Shown here in pieces: positions 56,626 through 64,000 of a DNA stretch of 64,000 nt. This DNA comes from Phalacrocorax aristotelis. Lineage: Eukaryota > Chordata > Aves > Suliformes > Phalacrocoracidae. Below the pieces are notes generated by a model. The model did no database searches, was not told the origin of the DNA, and saw only the letters and a list, made by a program, of their open reading frames with translations. How positions within the stretch are numbered: position 1 is the stretch's first letter; each line of letters begins with the position of its first letter. The position numbers and the translations under genes were made by a program. Location of the stretch: positions 2,356,001 to 2,420,000 of the forward strand of contig NC_134286.1 in NCBI RefSeq assembly GCF_949628215.1. The letters run 5' to 3'.

Positions 56626-59600
56626 TCGTGCTGTCGCCCTGACCCCGGGAAGCTGCAAACCCGGGCGGCGCCCCCCGTGCTGGGAGGTTGAGCACAGCAG
56701 TGGCAGGGTGCTGGCATCCCACCTCTGCCCGGCAAACCTACTTCCTCTCGGAAAGTGGTGGTGAATTAGCAATTTAATGATGCCCAGGCGCCATTACAGC
56801 GGGCCGAGTACCTCATCCCAAAAAGGCAGATGTACCATAAACTCCTCGGGGCTGACCGAAACGTCCTTTTCTCTTCACCATCCTCATTGCTGAGGTTGAG
56901 CCTGCTGCACCAGCCCCTCATGCAGGCCTTTATTCTCATGGAGGTTTCTAGAAACACCACGTCCCTCCCTGTTAGGGGGTTACACAGCTCCATGCCTGGA
57001 CGGGGTGCTTCACGGGCAAGTCTGGCATGGACCAAGCTCCTCCATTAAAAGGCCCGCATCCTAAAACCAGCCTGAAATCTGGGAGAGGCTGACAGCGGTG
57101 TGGGGCGGGCGAGGCGGCGAGGGGGGAACCGTGAGCAGCGGGGGCGGCGGCGGCCCTTGCACGTTTTGCAGCCTGCCCCCACAGCAACCCTTTCGGTTCC
57201 TTCTAGCTTCGCCCACTGCTCACTCAGACGATGAAATGCACGTCTAGTGCTCTGTGTGTTACGCTGGAGAGAAGGAGGCGTCTCTGGGCCACATTCAGTG
57301 CGGCACAGGGACGGGGATATTTTTAGTCAAGCTGCCTCCCTTCTCTTGTGAAATACAGCCTGAGGGATCTTTAACAGCCAAGGAGACAGACAAGGCATCA
57401 CCATTCATTTAATGCCTCCAAAGGGGCAGAAGAAGAAAAGGCTTCATGTATTCGACTGCCTGAAATGATCTTCTCCTTCATATGGATGAAAGTCTGTGTC
57501 CATCTCACTGGAATTTGGCTTTACAGCCCTAGAAAAAGATCCGGTTTGACTCTGGTGCCTACACCATTGAACTCTTCTTCACAGACAGCTGTAATTAAAC
57601 TGAACTGAACACTATGCAAATATCGCAATAAGTAATTCTTCTAAGCGTACGCAAAATGCAGCGTGTATTCCAGCATTCACAGCATGTTCCTGTTATTCTA
57701 CAGATGCAGTACCACTGTTATTTCCTCTCAAGATCATGTGTTTGATATTGCTTTCTTTCATGTTAATAAGAATTTTGACTCCAGTCAGAGAAGAACAAAG
57801 TCTCTATGTCTATTTAACCTGGCTTTGTCTAGTAACAGAAAACACTTTTACCTCATTTTGCCAGGAAAACAGTGAAAAAAATTATTCTCATACTTCCTAG
57901 CTTTAGAATGTTAGGAATAAGTTAAGCTATACTCTCAACAAAGTCCCTGAAACACAGATTTAAAAGCAGAATAAGTAAGTTTGCTATATGGCTGTAGCAA
58001 TATCTGTATTCTACAACCTGGCAGTTTATAAATTATATGAATAACTTTCAGTATCTTAATCTAGTTTAATTACTTCATGGTTAAACAAATTGACTTTATC
58101 TTGCAATTACCCAGCACTTTTACTTGAAAAAGAACACGGAAATAAGACTGAAATAGACCCTTGCTCTTTATCAACACTAGCGTCTGTACATCCCGGCTTG
58201 CTCACTATCATGTTCTGTGATCGGTTGCGAGGGACGCACACACTTTGAAATATTGTGTACAGACAAAAATTTAGAAATATAAGGTTTTTTTGACATTTGC
58301 CTGCAGTCTCTGGATTTGCAAAACTGGAACTCTCATAAGCTTTGTCGTGATTTTTTTTTGTGCATTTCTCTTTGTAGCATCTGTGACAATCACCAAAACA
58401 TATTTAAAATGTGCAGTGTCCAGGAGAAAGAAATTCCAGTATCATCAAGCAATTTTTCCTCTCCTTACCTGATAATAACAACTGTCCATTCAGTCAGTAA
58501 CCACCCCTTCCAAATAAAGCTTCTCCTCCAAGAGTCTGACAGTATTTTTTAGAGCGGTTGCAATCTGAAGTACTAGGTCTGGGAAGACAAATTCCGTCCT
58601 GAGGTGCATAGACATTAGAAAATTCATATATTTTTTTACCATCCTGAAATCATCAGGCCCTCGGACTGAATAAATATTAGAGATATTGTGGTGGTGGGTG
58701 GCTCCACCACTTCACCTCTAAAATGCTTTTGCATCAGTCTCTTGGACCTGGCCCAGTTTTTATTTAGGCTTTTGCCACAAGTTGGCTGCAGTTTAGGCCT
58801 GGAAATCCCAAGACACCTGAACAAGTAATATCACCTATTCTTTTGAATTCCGTAATATTTCTGATTCTCCTTTCCACTAAAACACCCTGGGTTTAGTTTA
58901 CTGGTATTTATCCTGAGATCATCTTTATCACCTTGAAAGGCAAGAGATTGTCCCCTTAATGATCCTTTTAATCCTTCTGGTGTTTGTAATGTTAAAGCAG
59001 CACTGCTTAAAAGTGTAACAAATACAGGGACTAGATCGTCTTAGAAAGCAGAGGAATTTGGCCCAAAAGAAGGGTGAACTGGGGTGCCGTAGCGGCTGTG
59101 GTTCTGCTCCCTTGAAGCTTACTCACAAAGAGCAGCCAACTGTATTTCTTAAAAGAGACATTAGACACCAATGCCTCCCTTTTCAGTGGCAGAGATGATG
59201 CAAGTAGCCCAGACAATCTAAGAATATTAAAGAGCAAAGTTTGTAAGGTGAGGTAGTCTTTTTTACTGGACCAATCATTGGTTCAGCAGATAGCACCACT
59301 TGAAGCATCTCTTTGAGCAATCCTGCACAGCACTAACACTAATTTTTACTGTGAGGGAATTTTTTAGGTATTCTAATGAACTTAAGAAACACAAACTTCA
59401 CAATACATTTGCCTTGACTCTATCTCCTCATGTATGCCAGGAGAACACTTCCTCACCTCTTGGAAGAAATACGGTATTGTATTTGTCCTAGTTTGTAAAG
59501 TATTCTCCGGCTTTGAAGTAGAAGGTATTGCTTATGTGCACGATCCTCAGTCGCCTATGTTGTTCTAGTTCAAACAAAGCTACGATCAGGAGGGCTACAG

Positions 59601-62222
59601 GCTGGCAAGACATGTAAGCACACGCTTTACATTTCAACGGCCACTCACAGCTTAATGTTAAACATGTGTTGAAGTTTTTTGTTAGACCTGAATCCATGTG
59701 CCTGGTTAAGCACCGAAGCGGGTATTTGCTTAGCCTGAGCTTGCTGCTCTCCCCGCACGTTGCACAAGTTCACAGGTAACAAGGGCTGTCCCCTGCACGG
59801 AGCTTTGTACCTGCACTGAGCATTGCACAGCTGAGCCCCAGCCCGGACCCGAGGCAGCACACGTAAAGAAACAATAATTAATACATGTAATTAGTAATAG
59901 TTTGCCATATACACTATACCTATCAGTTGTGGGGTTTTTTTATGAGTAGCATAACTAGTGAAAGAAGGGCAACAAAAGGCAAACAATAAGTACGTCACGA
60001 AGGACTGTTAAAAATGAAACCACAAACTTTCTCCCTTACGAAAGGGGGCCTTTCTCCCACTTTGACGTTTTATGTTTATCCAGATGTCTGAAGTTCTAAT
60101 TTTTGCCTCCAGTCCTTTTCCATCTCTCTTCCTAAGGCTTCCTCCTTCATCACCTCCTCAGCCTGTTTTCCCTCACACTCTAGCTCTGATATTCGCTCTC
60201 TTCCTTCTCTAACCGGTGACCTTTAGACCTCTGCTGCCTTTCTACCTCTCTCTTGTTTATAAGGCTGTTGATAAGGGATCTATCTGTATTTCAGACTATG
60301 AAACTGAAATGCTGAGAGCTGCCAATACAAATGTTTGTAGAGGAAAGTTTTTCAAACTAGGTTCAGATTATTTTGGGCCCTTGACTGAGGATCTCTGTCT
60401 CTGGATAGCGATTACTGTGTTTGCTCTGCTGACTTCCCTTACTGCCTGGCATGCTTTTCTTTGCTGCAGCGGTATTAGATTAATATCTGTGACAGAGAAA
60501 GCGTACTTCTTTCTCACTTCTCTGATTTGCTTTTGATTCTGACTCACTTCTGATTGCCTTGTTACAAAATACTGTACCAGGAACATTAGTTAAATGGAAA
60601 ATAGCCTATTTACATTCAGGGGAAAGCCATGAGTCTGTTTGCTCTGTAGTGACAAACCGTGGAAGCGATGAGCAGAAAAGTGAGCCCGAAGGAGGCAGAG
60701 ACGAAGAGGTGATTACCAATCAAGCAGCAACGTCAAGAGCACATCCTCTAATGACTGTGCTCAGACCCATGCCGAAGAGGACTCGCTGCACACAGAGCCA
60801 TTGCCTCACAGACAGAATTCCACGAGAAATTCCAGTCCTCCAGAAAATCTGCCGAGCAAGCAGCACGCCCAGAGGGATCAGCAACCCCAAACGATTAAAG
60901 GGCCAAATCCGCCTCCGGTGTAACTGCAGTGAGGCAAGCAGAATTACACCAGAGATATGTTAGGAACCCAGAGCCTTGGCAGGTCTGAAAAAGCATTGCT
61001 AAACACTGCTAATAGAGGAAGAACAATAAACACTCAAAGCTCGAGCTATTTCCTACTGAACTGACCCAATACTAATTTTTGGACAGAGATTAATATTTAC
61101 CTTGGCATTGAGGGGTGTCATCTCGGGTTTTCCCTTTTTCCTGTCAGGCACACTTCCCCCCAAAGCCACCCCGACGGACGGCATGCCCCAGCGATTCTCC
61201 CGCTGGCAAGGTGGGCTGGCTGAGGCTCAGGTCGCTCCAGTGCTCACCATGTTCGCCACCATGCTGCGAGTTCACCTGCCTGGGGCTGCTGTAGGTGAGG
61301 ACCCCCAGACTGAGCAAGAACCATGGGCTTATCAGGGGCTGCTACTTATTAGACACCCTAAATGGGAAAGTGCTGGGGTTAACCCCACCCCTCCGTCCTT
61401 GGCATTTTCTCTGTGTCCTAATCTCTACTTGCTAGCAAGAGTCGCGGGGTGGTGTCTCAGCCAGCCTGCTGGAATGCAGCGCGGCAGCGGCGGAGCCCAC
61501 ACCTACGCCGGGCCGCCCGATGCGCCACAGACATTGCTGCAATGGCCAGCCTCTTATCAACAGCAGCAAAACAACCCAGCGCTGACCGAGCTTGTGACCA
61601 CAGTTGTAGTTTGAACTTAGTTTAATGACGAGCGCGGGCACGGGTACAACTTGTTCGGCTGTGTTGCCCCAAACTGTGCTGAACTCAGCCTGTCCTTGCC
61701 TACAAATGCAGCTGAGCCCGAGCTGTACATAGACTGTGGCTGTGTGAAGATGTTTCCAGATCAACAGAGCTGTGTTGGCAGAGATCCCTAACGTGCTGTC
61801 AAAACTGTGCTTCGACTGGTGTAGCTTGTTTGACTTGTTATGCGTGGGTTTACTTTGCAATGTGTTCATATGGCTGTGCACACAGGGGCAGCTCTTTTCT
61901 AGCTTAACGAAAATAGCACCTATAGAGCACTCCTAAACGGCGCGGATGATTGCTGTGTAGGCACATCATCAGTTTAACATCGATTAAGTCTTCCAGTGAA
62001 GACGCAGTTCTCAAACAAGCCAAGGAAACAAGAGCTCTGGTTTGCTCTGACTGTTTACATCTGTGCCTCTTGCATGCACGCCACTTCCATATAAGGTAGC
62101 TCTATATCTGCTAATATGACATTAATAACGGATTTATAGCTAGACAGCGTTCCAGCTGGAGAATTTTCTTATTTGCAAGGTGATGTAATTAGGCACCCAG
62201 TCTGAGCACTGCACTGAGAGGC

Positions 62223-62230
62223 TATAAAAG
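62223..62230 (+). promoter_or_regulatory. Consensus TATA box without assigned gene
   Basis: TATAAAAG in a GC-flanked context (GAGAGGC before, GTTTTGG after). A start would fall near 62253. No coding gene is recognised downstream in the window. Confidence 0.25.
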
Positions 62231-63012
62231 GTTTTGGAGCTGGGGTGAAAAAAATCACAGGTGAATCTTTCAAGGGCTTTAGCAGAGTTTTGTTAACCAT
62301 TGGAGCTGTGGTTAGTGAAAAGCTATAGTGCAATTATAGAGGCACCTTTCCTGCAAATAACAACCTACTTTCTGTCACTTTTTTATCTAAAGAAGACTAG
62401 GTATATATGTTAGGTATCATAGCAATATCACAAATTTATAAGAACCTTAAAGAACAAAATATGTTATTGTATCACCTTACCGACCATCAATGCTGACAAA
62501 AATCACCCTCGTACTTGCCTCTGAGAAAGAACACAGCACCAATCTTTTGCAGCCAGTTTCACGGTGCTTTTGCTTTCTCTTACCTAATGAAAGAACATGA
62601 ACTTTCGAAAAAAAAGCACTTACAGAAAATGAACCTACCTTCACCCTCACCTACTACTATGGGCATTTTTTTAGAGTACAGGTGTCCCTTTTCATCTGTG
62701 TGAAGCCTATACTGTCAAAAATAGAAATACCGCAGAACACCTGCCCTAACAGCAGCTTGGAGTACAAATATTGTCAGTTAAAGAGATTTGTTGCTTTTTT
62801 TCCTGCAGATTGTCAGAGAAGTTGTGCAACAGGGTGCAGATTTTCTGTTAAGGAGCCGAGCAGGTGATAGTGGTATGCTCTTACGGTATTTATCTGTGAG
62901 GAAAGGGACTGACAGCGCCGAGAGGCAAAGCCTCAGCAAAGTTGCGGTGTCTGCTTCTGGGTGAAGATGAAAGCTGGTTCTGTAAGATGCAGGCTGTCAA
63001 GCCCAGCCTGCA

Positions 63013-63115
63013 TTTCCTCTTTGCAATGCAGCAAGGAAGCAGCCTGTGATCGTACACACACAAACACACACACACGAGTTTCCTCTTTACAGTGCAGAGA
63101 GGAAGAGACGTGATC
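63013..63115. repeat. Imperfect tandem duplication around a CA repeat
   Basis: Copy 1 at 63013-63051 and copy 2 at 63079-63115 both start TTTCCTCTTT, pass through a TGCAG...GGAAG core and end TGATC. They are separated by a CA dinucleotide repeat at about 63054-63074. Confidence 0.65.
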
Positions 63116-63689
63116 ACATATGTGCACTGTTGTACAGACACAAGCACAAACTAAGTTTAATTCATATACGAAATATTATGTTGTCCAAACAGATCCTAAA
63201 AAAAAATGTTAATTTTTTTAATATATTGGTTTTGAGAAGATAGCTTTGATTTTACGGGAAAGGATATCTACTGTCTACCGTGTTTTTACAGACTACAGGT
63301 TTTACTGCAGAAGGTGTTTTCTGTTCATATGATAGATGCCACATCATGATATGGGAAATAACTTGTGGTACTTTATTTTCCTGTTCTAAGAAATCTCTTC
63401 ACACTGAGGAGACACCTGGTGATGTTAGAAGTCTTTGATGAGACGCCATGTGATGTTATTTTTGAACGCGTTGGCTCTCTAGCAGACAGCAGAATGAATA
63501 GTATTTGCATTTTGAAGGACTGGAATGAAGACATCCTGAAAAAATGGTAGTTTTCTTCTACTGCACTTCTGTATGAAGCTCCCCAGTTCAGAAAGAAGGT
63601 CTTTTTAAGGAAGCAATTCAGGATACATTGAAATCTCACCAAGTTGATGTCAAAGACATGCGCATTGGCCTGAATTTAAGATCACGGAA

Positions 63690-64000
63690 ACATGGGAATG
63701 TTTGTTGGAAGAGAACTCTTGTTTTTTCAGTCCAACCTCCCACTCGGAGTAGGACTATCTCCAACAGAAGGTTGGGTTTTTTGTGGCTGAATCTTGAAAA
63801 ACACTAAGGATGGAGACTCCCCAGCCTGCCTGGGTAACCTAGACCAGTACGACACTGCCTTCCTCCTGAGTGGTTTTCCCTAATGTCTCCCAGGCCACAC
63901 TCTGTGGCTGTTACACCTTGTTTCTACCTTCTGGCACTGCTGCCAGGAGCTTGGTTCCGGCACATCTGTAACTGCCCTTCAGATAGTTGTGGGCAGCTCT
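63690..64000 (-). mobile_element. Diverged CR1-like fragment running off the window
   Basis: GTTGGAAGAGAAC, then CAGTCCAACCTCCCAC, then the GGATGGAGACTCCCCAGCCT and GGGTAACCTAGACCAG segments follow the CR1 3' pattern in reverse complement. It is more diverged than the other copies and continues past position 64000. Confidence 0.6.

Larger units (their letters stand above)
57186..63689. other. Intergenic 5' of ITM2A
   Basis: No protein family recognised. It is AT-rich at about 57560-58620 and 62100-62520. A TATA box candidate lies at 62223 and an imperfect duplication at 63013-63115. The frames at 60216-60536 and 60559-60963 have no recognisable domains. Confidence 0.4.

Noticed and set aside
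60216-60963. Two + strand frames upstream of ITM2A
   Set aside because: No recognisable domains, no clear splice or promoter context, and weak codon character.

Overview
This is vertebrate nuclear DNA, almost certainly from a bird. Coding genes are sparse, genes with introns have canonical GT-AG splice sites, and the dispersed repeats are mainly CR1-type LINE fragments, the dominant avian retroposon. There is also a short remnant of an endogenous-retrovirus-type LTR. No bacterial, plasmid or phage features are present, and I cannot name the species.

Layout. Three class A GPCR genes of the lysophosphatidylserine-receptor group lie head to tail on the + strand. They are P2RY10 (1305-2279), a second P2RY10-like receptor (12854-13966) and GPR174 (28200-29192). 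Each is encoded by one uninterrupted coding exon. The first two also share a 30-nt block ending in a splice acceptor about 50 nt upstream of the ATG, so both probably have an upstream non-coding exon and arose by DNA-level tandem duplication. A BRICHOS-domain gene, ITM2A, runs convergently on the - strand in six coding exons (46464-56425). I rebuilt it by splice sites, giving 252 codons including the stop. Its first exon sits in a strong CpG island at about 55.8-57.2 kb. The order P2RY10 - P2RY10-like - GPR174 - ITM2A, with ITM2A in opposite orientation, matches my recollection of mammalian Xq21.1, so this looks like a conserved syntenic block.

Non-coding space. CR1 fragments occur at about 10.26-10.52, 23.28-23.34, 33.79-35.11, 39.04-40.03, 53.28-53.50 and 63.69-64.0 kb. 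Two of them retain decayed reverse-transcriptase reading frames. The 15-27 kb interval is GC-rich, with a CpG-rich stretch at about 19.8-21.3 kb that has no recognised gene. Most of 35-39, 40-45 and 57-63 kb shows nothing I can assign.

Function. The receptor trio is expected to sense lysophosphatidylserine on immune cells, and ITM2A is a type II membrane protein. They are physical neighbours with no obvious shared pathway. The most notable signal is a sharply bounded, almost identical 150-nt block shared by the two P2RY10-type genes, lying within otherwise diverged coding sequence. This is the signature of recent gene conversion. I see no exotic undescribed system.
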